This document shows, one piece after another, positions 28,545 to 36,963 of a stretch of DNA of 64,000 bases. Each line of letters begins with the position of its first letter. The first letter of the stretch is position 1. The stretch comes from Brumicola pallidula DSM 14239 = ACAM 615. Its GTDB lineage: Bacteria > Pseudomonadota > Gammaproteobacteria > Enterobacterales > Alteromonadaceae. The notes under the pieces were generated by a model that had not been told where the DNA came from, did not search any database, and saw only the letters and a list, made by a program, of their open reading frames with translations. The translations under genes were made by a program, and so were the position numbers. The stretch spans positions 62,001 through 126,000 of the forward strand of contig NZ_AUAV01000014.1 in NCBI RefSeq assembly GCF_000428905.1. The letters run 5' to 3'.

Positions 28545-29531
28545 TTAGGCTATCGATAAAATGCTTTTCCAACTATTAACGAGTTGTTGTTTTCCATAAT
28601 TCTTGAGAACGATTTTTAGTACTTCCTCGCGCAGGATTTTCCTGCTTTGCAACCACTCAACACTAAGTGTTTTTGGGTTAAATATATGCGTAAACGGAAA
28701 TTGCTTTGTTTTATGTCTAGCGAACACACTGTCGAAGCAAATAATATTACAACCCAGGCTTATCCCATGGTAAAAAGACCCTGAACTAATCATAGACCCA
28801 TCAGCATGAGGTAAAAGTACGAAATCACTATTTTTTAAATTAGTGTTGAGTTCTGCATCACTAATAAGTTCGTTTTTCCAATCAACCTTGAGTTTTCTAT
28901 TTTCGATGATACTTGTTAATTGCTGCTCATAAGACGCAGATTGTACCTTGCCTCGGATCTTCAATGGTAAATTGGTTGGCCAATGTGCCAATGCAATATG
29001 AAGGTTCTTATAAGGCTTAATGGCTCCAAAAAAGAGCACTGTAGGCGGTTTATCAGGCTCTGTTGACAGCGCTATATTTTGCGTTATATCTGCGTCTTCA
29101 ACGTATAGAGGATGTTTTAACGTTTTTGCACCGTAGTATTCCTCTAATCCAATTGGCTTGATATTTAATATCTGAAACCAGACACAAGTTAATCGATGAC
29201 AAATAGCGTAACCAGAAGCATTATGGGGCTTTAAATTATGTTTTATCCAAACCACCTTTTTTGACACAATTTTTGACACAAGAATTAATCCCAAAAATCC
29301 AAAGAAAACCGCATATGCTTTTAAGAACGAATAAGAACGTCGATATTTTTGGTCCTCAACCCAGTTGAGTACAGTGATATTATTACGTCGATTAGATAAA
29401 GCACGCAGTGACATTAAGGTCGTTACTCTGCAAATGCGAAAACCTAAATCTCGAAGCGCATTTTGGTTTTTCCCAATAAATTGATTATCGTGCTCGAACG
29501 GGTAAAAATAGGCCGTTAATTTACTATTCAT
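28545..29531 (-). CDS. Divergent GT-B glycosyltransferase
   Basis: This 328-residue protein looks like a GT-B glycosyltransferase, though more divergent than its neighbours. It starts MNSKLTAYFYPFEHDN, has a hydrophobic patch near residues 70-90 that may attach it to the membrane, VVWIKHNLKPHNA as a likely acceptor-domain loop, and TVLFFGAIKPYKNLHIAL as the hinge before the nucleotide domain. FVLLPHADGSMISSGSFYHG is in the place of the donor-binding E-x7-E region but lacks a clear pair of glutamates. It overlaps the preceding GT4 gene by 8 bases, implying coupled translation. The donor sugar is unknown. Confidence 0.75.
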   Translation of the reverse strand: MNSKLTAYFYPFEHDNQFIGKNQNALRDLGFRICRVTTLMSLRALSNRRNNITVLNWVEDQKYRRSYSFLKAYAVFFGFLGLILVSKIVSKKVVWIKHNLKPHNASGYAICHRLTCVWFQILNIKPIGLEEYYGAKTLKHPLYVEDADITQNIALSTEPDKPPTVLFFGAIKPYKNLHIALAHWPTNLPLKIRGKVQSASYEQQLTSIIENRKLKVDWKNELISDAELNTNLKNSDFVLLPHADGSMISSGSFYHGISLGCNIICFDSVFARHKTKQFPFTHIFNPKTLSVEWLQSRKILREEVLKIVLKNYGKQQLVNSWKSILSIA

Positions 29532-30621
29532 TGCACTTCTCTAGTAAGAGTTTTGTATTTTTTGCAATGTTTGACCAATTGTACTTTCTCACAATAAGGT
29601 CGCTATCTATTGTTGCGGGTTCGGGGGAATTTAGCAATCTCGCTAACTCATGTGTATTTCCAATTTCAAAATAATTGTCGGTATGTAAACCGATATCAAG
29701 ATGCGGTGAAATATTACTAAGCAAAATAGGCACACTTAAGCTCAATGCTTCCAAAGCAGCAATCGGCAGGCCTTCATGATAGGATGGAAGAACAAACAAC
29801 TTCGCCGAATGATAAATGGCGAGTAAATCCTTTCCGGTCCTTCTTCCCGCAAAAATAATTGTTTCGGTAGCCAAATTTAGCAGTTCTTTTGAATATTTAT
29901 CGTTGAAATCTGCTCCACCTACAATAAGTAATTTCACGTCACTTAGAGCAGCGATAGAAAATGCATCAATTAAATCGTGAACGCCTTTCTCTGGCACAAG
30001 TCGACCAACAAAAAGAATATATTTCCCCGCTTCAACGTTTATATCTGAGGGAATACTGATATTGCCTATATCGCAATCTAAAAATAAAAGAGGGCAACCA
30101 TTGGGAATGAACTTTATTTTATGCGCTTGAGATGGATATTGAGCCTTTAATTTATGAGTTAGCGTTGCTCCCACGACGACAATAACATTGGCATATCGAA
30201 TGGCTAAATATTCACCAAGAAAAAGTATTCTTTTTGCAAACCAGTTCCATTTCTTTCTATTATAGTCGGCCCCATGATGAGTGACTAAGACTTTTAGGCC
30301 AAGTAGCTTGGCAAATGGAGTAAACAGAGCCGGACCAATTCCATGAATATGCAGTACATCGGGTTTGATAATTAATCGGGCATAAAAAATACAAATAAGA
30401 GTATGTAGAAACGTTTCTAGTATTTTATTTCTGATAGCAAAAACCGGAATAATGCTCACGTTCTTTTTAAATTTAAACGGTTTCTTAACGTAGGGCGACC
30501 TCGCTAATATCACGATATCCTCTACTTCGTTAGATAGTTCTGTATATAGTTGTTCGCAGTGAGTTTCTATTCCGCCCATTATTTCGGGGATCCCTCTGAG
30601 TCCTACAGCACACACTTTCAA
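29524..30621 (-). CDS. Glycosyltransferase family 4
   Basis: This 365-residue GT-B enzyme is a clear family 4 member. The N-terminal RGIPEIMGGIETHCEQLY holds the glycine-rich loop, YILFVGRLVPEKGVHDLI opens the donor domain, and LPSYHEGLPIAALEALSLSVP carries the E-x7-E donor motif. It is most like WcaI/RfaG-type transferases acting on lipid-linked sugars. It lies in the leftward polysaccharide operon and overlaps the next gene by 8 bases. Confidence 0.93.
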   Translation of the reverse strand: MKVCAVGLRGIPEIMGGIETHCEQLYTELSNEVEDIVILARSPYVKKPFKFKKNVSIIPVFAIRNKILETFLHTLICIFYARLIIKPDVLHIHGIGPALFTPFAKLLGLKVLVTHHGADYNRKKWNWFAKRILFLGEYLAIRYANVIVVVGATLTHKLKAQYPSQAHKIKFIPNGCPLLFLDCDIGNISIPSDINVEAGKYILFVGRLVPEKGVHDLIDAFSIAALSDVKLLIVGGADFNDKYSKELLNLATETIIFAGRRTGKDLLAIYHSAKLFVLPSYHEGLPIAALEALSLSVPILLSNISPHLDIGLHTDNYFEIGNTHELARLLNSPEPATIDSDLIVRKYNWSNIAKNTKLLLEKCNE

Positions 30622-30671
30622 TCTATTCCCCTCGCCTTAGAAAACACGACTTATTCAAATCCTGACACTGT

Positions 30672-30702
30672 GCAACTGAAACGGCAACTGAAACGGCAAC
30701 TA
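30672..30702. repeat. Short tandem repeat between glycosyltransferase and polymerase genes
   Basis: The 12-base unit GCAACTGAAACG occurs twice in tandem and is followed by a partial third copy. It lies in the 123-base gap between the polymerase and GT4 genes. No function is evident. Confidence 0.7.
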
Positions 30703-30744
30703 AGGCAATAGCGACCATGAATAAAATGTTGGGTTATAAATACG

Positions 30745-32028
30745 TTAAACACGTTCGACAATTTTTTTCGAAAAAATGACGCTAATTAACATTGCATAGA
30801 TAATCATTCCCTCTAAGGCCCATAAAGGCATCGTTGCTAAGTTTAGAATTAAAAAACCAATAAGAGAATAAAATATTCTTGAGGAAATTTGTTTATTTCT
30901 TAATAAAAAAGCATTTTTTAATAAGAGAATATTAAACAGGATAAAAACACTGGATCCGAGATAGCCATATTCATATAGAAACGAAACAAATGTGTTATGC
31001 GCATATTTTTCAAATATACCTTCGTACGACTCGGGACCAAATCCAAAAATATGCGTCCAAGTGTCTGCCTCGAAAAACGCCGACAGATATTGAGACCAAA
31101 TATAAATTCGCGCAGAAAATAAGTCTTTTTCTATTTCAGTGTAATAAAATGGCGCTTTGATCAAATCTTCAATACTGCCTAAAACAGATCCGATATCGGC
31201 AAATCTTTCCTGATTAAATGTGAAGAATAAAGAAAGTAAAAATAACGACGCAAAACCAAATAGAAGAATAAAATACGGACGATATTTTTGTTCTATTTTC
31301 GATTCCGCTTTGCTAAAAAAGAAAATAAGTAAAACAGGTAATGCTGCGATGATAGCGGTTCTGTAATTGGTTAACAATATACCGATAGCGCCGATTAGGA
31401 ATAATAACGTTTGGGATCTGACATCTTGTTTTTTTAACAGGCTTAAAACGACTAAAAATGTGACTAGGATCATAGAAAAAGCGGATTCATGAAAGTAGCC
31501 TCCAATATAGCTAAACGCGAGGCCTTCATTATCGGTTGCTTTTCTCGCCCCTAGAAATACCGATGCAATTTGCAATGAAATAGGCAAGAAAAAGGCGATT
31601 AACAGTGGTTTAAATGTTGCTGTTATTCCACTTTTATTTAACGCAAGATAAAGACAACAGGTGATCACTAAAAAATAAAGCCATTTGACTAATACGATAA
31701 TAAAACCTGTCCAGAGCCCATTATATGCGGCGCTTAAAAAAATCGTCGCGAAAAATACGTAAAGTAGCATTAACTGTTTCAGAAACAGCGTTCGCTTAGG
31801 GATCAACAAAAGTCCCATTGCAGCGACGAGTATTGAAAAGAAGGCGGTGAGCGAAAATGGCCCGATTACTGGGACATAGGTAAATTCATGAAATGCACCC
31901 AAAAAAAACCTTAACCAAAATGCAATTAGTAAGAATTGAACGTACTTGTTTGGCGAATTTTTTATACCTTTCACTAAAATAAAAAACGAAATAACAGTGA
32001 GTAATATTTTTGTAATTTCGAATATCAT
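30745..32028 (-). CDS. Wzy-like O-antigen/exopolysaccharide polymerase
   Basis: The 427-residue protein has about 10-12 membrane segments and the Wzy/WaaL family plan. A long extracytoplasmic loop (about residues 280-340) carries SARIYIWSQYLSAFFEADTW, GFGPESYEGIFEKYAHNTFV and an EYGYLG end. The H-N-T motif in that loop is the family's usual active-site histidine region. It would join flipped repeat units in the periplasm. It starts within the stop of the preceding GT4 gene (ATGA overlap). A second protein of this superfamily is encoded at 36964-38355. Confidence 0.88.
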   Translation of the reverse strand: MIFEITKILLTVISFFILVKGIKNSPNKYVQFLLIAFWLRFFLGAFHEFTYVPVIGPFSLTAFFSILVAAMGLLLIPKRTLFLKQLMLLYVFFATIFLSAAYNGLWTGFIIVLVKWLYFLVITCCLYLALNKSGITATFKPLLIAFFLPISLQIASVFLGARKATDNEGLAFSYIGGYFHESAFSMILVTFLVVLSLLKKQDVRSQTLLFLIGAIGILLTNYRTAIIAALPVLLIFFFSKAESKIEQKYRPYFILLFGFASLFLLSLFFTFNQERFADIGSVLGSIEDLIKAPFYYTEIEKDLFSARIYIWSQYLSAFFEADTWTHIFGFGPESYEGIFEKYAHNTFVSFLYEYGYLGSSVFILFNILLLKNAFLLRNKQISSRIFYSLIGFLILNLATMPLWALEGMIIYAMLISVIFSKKIVERV

Positions 32029-33176
32029 TTAGATTTTACCAAGCGATTGATCTCAGCTATTAAGGTGGCTCTAACGTTGTCAAACGAATACTGTTGGGCC
32101 CGAGTCTGCAATGTTTGCCGATAAGCTGCAGTCTTGTCAATTTTTGTCATTAAACGTAAACCACTTTTTACCGCATTTATCGACTTGGGCTTGCAAAGCA
32201 CTCCATATTTAACAATTTCGGCGTCCATGGTTGTAAAATAAACATCGTCAGCTAATATCTCGGCAGGGCCTGATTCGCAATTCGTCGCAACAATAGGCGT
32301 ACCCAAGCAAAGCGCTTCTGCAATAGCGTTCGGAAAACCTTCCGCATTTGAGGTAGAAACCATATACGCTGCATTTTTAATATAAGGATAAGGATTTACT
32401 TGATAGCCTTTTAGAAAAATTTTATTCGTACAATTCAATGAATCTATTTGCTTTTGAAGTTTCTTTCGCAATGGACCCTCACCCAATATCAATAGAGGGA
32501 TGTTGATATTGCTCTGGGCATAAGCGTTAATTAATAACTCAAAGTTTTTAACTAAATGTAACCTTCCAATTGCAATAATAAAGCCGTTTTCGGGTATTTC
32601 TGCTTCGATCTCTAGGTTTGATTTTTCAATTAATTTGTCTTTATTGTATGCATTCTGCAGTGTTGTACAGCGGTCACTCTGAATGCAAAAGTTAGCAATA
32701 AGATCGAGGCGAACGCCCTCAGACACTGCGATTATTCTGCTCGCTCTAGAATAAACAATGCGAACAATTAGTTTACTAAACTTACCTTTTAAAGAATTGC
32801 CGAAGTGTTGTGATGTGTTGGATCTCTCGCTGATAATTGCAGGTATATCTAGTTGCCTACCAATAAGGCTGCAAAGCACGTTACTTCTGTTTAAAAAACT
32901 AAATATGATGTCTGGCTTATTTGTCATAAGGGTTTTCTTTAGGCAGGTATAGCTTGAGAATAGCTTACCTTTAGAGTCTAACGTCTGCTTATTAACGTAG
33001 TTTGGGACAACGTTGGCTTCAGGCAAATCGTCAAGCAATAGCAATGTGACTTTTGAGCGGCTTTGCGTAAAAACCGGCTCCATTTCAGTTAACCAATCAC
33101 ATATCACCTTTTCGGCACCGCCACCTTCGAGTGAATTGATAACGAAAACAATGTGTTGGTTTTTGATTAATTCCAT
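32025..33176 (-). CDS. Glycosyltransferase family 4
   Basis: This 383-residue GT-B enzyme has IVFVINSLEGGGAEKVICDW as the N-terminal glycine-rich loop, IPAIISERSNTSQHF in the acceptor domain, GFIIAIGRLHLVKNFELLI at the domain junction, and STSNAEGFPNAIAEALCLGTP with the E-x7-E donor motif. It resembles PglA/PglJ-like N-acetylhexosamine transferases, but the sugar is not determinable. It is the first gene of the leftward block. Its 291-base upstream gap to divergent lapG must hold the promoter; an ops/JUMPstart element was not seen there. Confidence 0.93.
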   Translation of the reverse strand: MELIKNQHIVFVINSLEGGGAEKVICDWLTEMEPVFTQSRSKVTLLLLDDLPEANVVPNYVNKQTLDSKGKLFSSYTCLKKTLMTNKPDIIFSFLNRSNVLCSLIGRQLDIPAIISERSNTSQHFGNSLKGKFSKLIVRIVYSRASRIIAVSEGVRLDLIANFCIQSDRCTTLQNAYNKDKLIEKSNLEIEAEIPENGFIIAIGRLHLVKNFELLINAYAQSNINIPLLILGEGPLRKKLQKQIDSLNCTNKIFLKGYQVNPYPYIKNAAYMVSTSNAEGFPNAIAEALCLGTPIVATNCESGPAEILADDVYFTTMDAEIVKYGVLCKPKSINAVKSGLRLMTKIDKTAAYRQTLQTRAQQYSFDNVRATLIAEINRLVKSK

Positions 33177-33467
33177 TCTTTTCCGCCACGTCCAAAAATT
33201 TTGATATTATTTCCTTCACATTTTCATACTGCAGAGCCCATATCTCACATGTTTACCGCATCGCATAGTTTGTTTTAGATGTAAGAGCATGCTTTTATAT
33301 TCGCATGTATAGAATAACAGAATACCGTTGATTGAATAATTAAGGTTTAATTATCAGCTGAGACAAATATTCAATAAAAATGAATATAACCCTGAGTGAT
33401 GTGGATTGCTATATATTGAAATAGTTATATTGGTCGCAAGAGTACAGCATAATTATCAAGGACATTT

Positions 33468-34124
33468 GTGACGACTAAAAAATATAGTTTGCACTTTTTG
33501 TGTCTTATTATCCTACTGTTTCTGTCGGGAGGCTTCGCTGTAGCCGAAATAACCTTTACCGAAAAGTTCTTTAACCTCGTCAAAACTCGCTATAACCAGG
33601 ACGCAGTGGCAAGAGTGCGCGCTTGGCAACTTATCCTCGAGCAGCAAAAAAACCAGTCTGTAGATAGCCAACTCTACGAAATAAATAGTTTTTTTAATAA
33701 AATAGATTTTGTAGACGACAAGCAGCATTGGGGCAAGAATGACTACTGGGCAACACCTATTGAGTTTCTAGGCACCAACGGGGGTGATTGTGAAGACTTC
33801 ACTATTGCAAAATACTTCAGCTTGATTGAACTGGGTGTGGCAAGTGAAAAACTACGTCTAATGTATGTTACTGCCACAAGACCTCGCCAAGCACATATGG
33901 TACTGGCATACTATGAAACACCGGTGTCTGTACCATTGGTTTTGGACAATATAAATAGACGTATATTACCTGCAACACAAAGACGTGATTTAATTCCCAT
34001 ATACAGCTTTAATGGTGATGGCTTGTGGCGCGCAAAATCAAAAGGCCAAGGCAGACAGTTACAATCTAAAAACAACAATAGCTTGTGGCAGGACTTAACT
34101 GAACGAATGAAGCAGGGGTATTAG
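33468..34124 (+). CDS. lapG: LapG-like periplasmic cysteine protease
   Basis: LapG-type bacterial transglutaminase-like proteases cut large adhesins off the outer membrane when cyclic-di-GMP is low. This 218-residue protein has a signal peptide (LCLIILLFLSGGFAVAE). The catalytic triad is visible as Cys108 in TNGGDCEDF, His143 in RQAHMVLAYY and Asp160 in LVLDN. The Cys-His-Asp spacing (35 and 17 residues) equals that recalled for Legionella LapG (137/172/189). GTG start 33468 has an AAGGA ribosome site. The gene is 79 bases before the LapD-like gene, its predicted inhibitor-receptor. No adhesin with a LapG cleavage site is in the window. Confidence 0.93.
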   Translation: MTTKKYSLHFLCLIILLFLSGGFAVAEITFTEKFFNLVKTRYNQDAVARVRAWQLILEQQKNQSVDSQLYEINSFFNKIDFVDDKQHWGKNDYWATPIEFLGTNGGDCEDFTIAKYFSLIELGVASEKLRLMYVTATRPRQAHMVLAYYETPVSVPLVLDNINRRILPATQRRDLIPIYSFNGDGLWRAKSKGQGRQLQSKNNNSLWQDLTERMKQGY

Positions 34125-34203
34125 TCGCCTTGCTTATCATTATAATTTTGAAAAAGTTGCACATTTCCCACTGCGCAGCGTGTTTTAAGGAAGGAAGTAA
34201 CGC

Positions 34204-36138
34204 ATGTCGTTAGCGAAACAATTCGGAATTGGTTTTTTTGTTATACTATTTTTAGTGTTCATAGGCACTCTTTGGGTCAACGTTAATAATACTCGTGACT
34301 TTATTCAGCAACAATTAGCGTCGCATGCCCAAGACACAGCGACTTCTTTAGGGTTATCGATTACGCCATATGTTGGTGATGAAGCTAATATCCCTATTAT
34401 TGAAACCATGACAAATGCTATTTTTGACAGAGGCTACTACCAGTCTATTCGATTGACCGAACCAGGCGGTGTGATTATATTAGATAAAAACAATCCTGAA
34501 GCAATGCAATCAGTACCTGAGTGGTTTATTGATATGTTTATAATAAAGGCGCCCGTTGCAGTTACCAATTTGAACACCGGCTGGCAAATTGCTGGAACGC
34601 TGCAAGTAACCAGTAACCCCGGCTTCGGATATGAACAATTATGGCGTAATACAGTTGAGACCTTCTGGGTTATAGTCGCGATTTTTATATTAGCTTTGAT
34701 GTTTGTGTGGGCTATGGTTCGATTGATTACTCGTCCTCTAATTGACGTAGTAACGCAGGTGGAGGCGATAAGTAACAAAAATTTTGGGGTGGTTAAAAAC
34801 GTACCACATACGCCGGAGCTAAGTATTTGTGTAAATGCGGTCAACCGCATGTCTGAGAAGTTATCCAAAATGTTCACACAGTTAAGTGAGCAATCAGAGA
34901 AATACCGTGAGTTTGCGTATTCAGATTCACTAACCAAAGTAGGCAACAGACGGGCTTTTGAACTGTCACTAAGACAAATATTAACGGACTCGGAACAACA
35001 TTCTCAAGGTTTTTTGTTAATTATTCGTTGCAGTAGCTTGGCCCAAGTCAATAATGGCTTTGGCGCTGAAGTCGGTGACCGCTACTTATTGAGTGTTTGT
35101 GATGCTATCAAGAACGTCTCCTCACGATCGTTTTCGCAATTTAATTTATATCGTTTAAATGGTGCTGATTTTTCGTTAGTAGTCGAAGACTGCTCTAAAA
35201 AACAGTGCATCGAACTGTTAGAGGCACTGGCAACGCTCTTTTTAAGCCTAGAAAAGACCGAGTACGAGCAAGGAACCGCGCACATCGGTGCGACTGAATT
35301 TGTATGTGGTAATGACTTAAAAGCGACAATGGAAAAAGTAGACAGTGCATTGGCTATTGCTAGCACCGCTTCACGTCGTTGGCAGTTGGCGTCAAACCTC
35401 AATGTAGTCCAAGGAAATCAGGCATGGCGTGAAAAAATTCAAAAATTAATTGAAATAGGCACTGCTGATTTTGCCAAGCAACCCATTGTTTCAAAAGCCG
35501 GTGACGTGTTGTATGAAGAATGGTTCGCGCGCTTGCCGAATCGTTCATCCAGTGAATTGTTGCCGATGGCTCAATTGGTGCCAGCATCAGTAAGACTCGA
35601 CTATGCTGACAAGCTAGATCAAATGATTTTAACTGCAGCGTTATTAAAAATACCCTCAGCAGAAGGTGCTGTGGGTATTAATATATCTCGAATTTCGATG
35701 TTGGATCCTAAATTTCAAGCATGGTTATTGTTGAAACTGCCCCAAAATAGCGACATTTGCGCTAAATTAGTACTCGAAATTCCAGAAAGAGCATTGGTCA
35801 ATGATGTCAATCAATTATCAGGTTTCGTGAAAAAGCTGAAGCAATTGGGAGTGAAAATTACGGTTGAACGCTTCGGTGCTCAGCTCGCTGGTATAACTCA
35901 TTTGCGAGATATTCGCCCCGATTACTTAAAACTCGACGGGCGCTTTATTCGACATATTCAAAACGAGCCCGATAACCAATTGTTTGTGCAATCATTAGTT
36001 TCTATTGCGCACGGTTTGAACATCAAAATCATTGCAGAAATGGTAGAGAGTATCGAAGAGTCTGACTGGCTGAAAAAAGCAGGAATAGACTATCAACAAG
36101 GCTATTTTATTGGCGCACCAAGGGCGAATAATAACTAG
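34204..36138 (+). CDS. lapD: LapD-like cyclic-di-GMP receptor (degenerate GGDEF-EAL)
   Basis: The 644-residue inner-membrane protein has one membrane helix (about 7-25), a periplasmic LapD/MoxY domain with the characteristic strand AGTLQVTSNPGFGYEQLW, a second helix (about 154-176) and a HAMP segment (LITRPLIDVV). Degenerate GGDEF and EAL domains follow. The GGDEF site reads RLNGADF, EAL is replaced by YEEWFARL, and the DDFG motif by VERFGA. It should therefore bind but not make or break cyclic-di-GMP. Bound to the nucleotide, LapD sequesters LapG in the periplasm and so protects the adhesin. Adjacency to lapG strongly supports this pairing. A GGAAG site precedes the ATG. Confidence 0.93.
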   Translation: MSLAKQFGIGFFVILFLVFIGTLWVNVNNTRDFIQQQLASHAQDTATSLGLSITPYVGDEANIPIIETMTNAIFDRGYYQSIRLTEPGGVIILDKNNPEAMQSVPEWFIDMFIIKAPVAVTNLNTGWQIAGTLQVTSNPGFGYEQLWRNTVETFWVIVAIFILALMFVWAMVRLITRPLIDVVTQVEAISNKNFGVVKNVPHTPELSICVNAVNRMSEKLSKMFTQLSEQSEKYREFAYSDSLTKVGNRRAFELSLRQILTDSEQHSQGFLLIIRCSSLAQVNNGFGAEVGDRYLLSVCDAIKNVSSRSFSQFNLYRLNGADFSLVVEDCSKKQCIELLEALATLFLSLEKTEYEQGTAHIGATEFVCGNDLKATMEKVDSALAIASTASRRWQLASNLNVVQGNQAWREKIQKLIEIGTADFAKQPIVSKAGDVLYEEWFARLPNRSSSELLPMAQLVPASVRLDYADKLDQMILTAALLKIPSAEGAVGINISRISMLDPKFQAWLLLKLPQNSDICAKLVLEIPERALVNDVNQLSGFVKKLKQLGVKITVERFGAQLAGITHLRDIRPDYLKLDGRFIRHIQNEPDNQLFVQSLVSIAHGLNIKIIAEMVESIEESDWLKKAGIDYQQGYFIGAPRANNN

Positions 36139-36146
36139 AACTAATA

Positions 36147-36222
36147 TTAAATAGCATGGATCTTGCAGTTGATTGGTTTTACTAATGATTATTGTGTTGC
36201 TTTAATGACCAATGCTATTTAA
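36147..36222. repeat. Long-range inverted repeat after lapD
   Basis: Arms TTAAATAGCAT (36147-36157) and ATGCTATTTAA (36212-36222) are exact complements 54 bases apart. It lies between lapD and the next gene and may fold as a weak terminator or leader structure. A second, shorter repeat (TAGGTA/TACCTA, 36234-36250) follows. Confidence 0.55.
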
Positions 36223-36270
36223 CATTGCATCCATAGGTAAGGAATACCTAAAAAACTAAGGAATTCTAAA

Positions 36271-36864
36271 ATGCGTCGTTTTATCACATATGCAGTGCTT
36301 CTTTCTTTGAGCGCTTTCTCTGTCTTAGCACAGCCAGTTAATACTGTTAGTTTGTTCGGAGATGAAGTGCAACCGGGTAACCGTCTGCACGATGTTGTGG
36401 TTAAATTAATGGGCACGGGAAGTACGGTTCCGTTAGCTATTTCTGGTGCAATTGATAGTTCAATGACAGAAGAAGATACAACGCTTCCTCCTGAAGCAAA
36501 ATCAGCGATTGCGTTTAACGTTAGTCTTTCGAATGCGTTCTATCGTGAAATGGTAATTGTGAACAGCTTAATCGAAGTAACTAAAACGCTTATCGAAGAA
36601 AGTCCAGACAGGGTCATCGAAGTGATTACTTTGGGTATTGTGTTATATCCTGATTTTGCACAAGAGGTATTAGATGGTGCTACTTTAACTGGCTCCATTA
36701 ACCCAGACGATGCATTCATTGCCGCATTGCAAGCCGGCGCGGACCCATCCAGCATCTCGTTATCTCCTGCTAGAGGCCCAGCGCCTGAGCCTATAGAGCC
36801 TGTAGGTGTGGGGATCGGTTCGGGTGGCACTGGTGGTGGTGACACAACAGCGTCAACAAATTAG
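36271..36864 (+). CDS. Unknown secreted protein with Pro/Gly-rich tail
   Basis: No family was recognised for this 197-residue protein. It has a clear signal peptide (cleavage near VLAQP). A moderately acidic, helical central part follows (residues ~75-150, with SNAFYREMVIVNSLIEVTKT). It ends in a low-complexity proline- then glycine-rich tail (PAPEPIEPVGVGIGSGGTGG). No cysteines or catalytic motifs stand out. A strong ribosome site (AAGGA) and a downstream terminator show it is a real gene. Its place between lapD and a ligase/polymerase gene suggests a role in the surface matrix or in LapD/LapG control, but that is inference. Confidence 0.8.
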   Translation: MRRFITYAVLLSLSAFSVLAQPVNTVSLFGDEVQPGNRLHDVVVKLMGTGSTVPLAISGAIDSSMTEEDTTLPPEAKSAIAFNVSLSNAFYREMVIVNSLIEVTKTLIEESPDRVIEVITLGIVLYPDFAQEVLDGATLTGSINPDDAFIAALQAGADPSSISLSPARGPAPEPIEPVGVGIGSGGTGGGDTTASTN

Positions 36865-36899
36865 TTTTTACTGATAACTAATTTTAAAGATATTCACTT

Positions 36900-36927
36900 T
36901 AAAAGCCCCTTAGTTTAGGGGCTTTTT
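36900..36927 (+). terminator. Rho-independent terminator
   Basis: AAAAGCCCC and GGGGCTTTT pair around an 8-base loop and are followed by more T. It ends transcription of the unknown secreted protein gene, and perhaps of lapG-lapD, before the next rightward gene. Confidence 0.93.
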
Positions 36928-36963
36928 TGTATTTTTTAATATAATAAAAGAATAATAAAAACA

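Noticed and set aside
33177-33467. ops/JUMPstart-type element upstream of the glycosyltransferase operon
   Set aside because: No GGCGGTAG-like core was found in this divergent gap or at 43903-44358.
36271-36864. The secreted protein as the LapG substrate (LapA-like adhesin)
   Set aside because: It is far too short, lacks RTX or large repeats and has no clear TAAG/PAAG site near its N-terminus.
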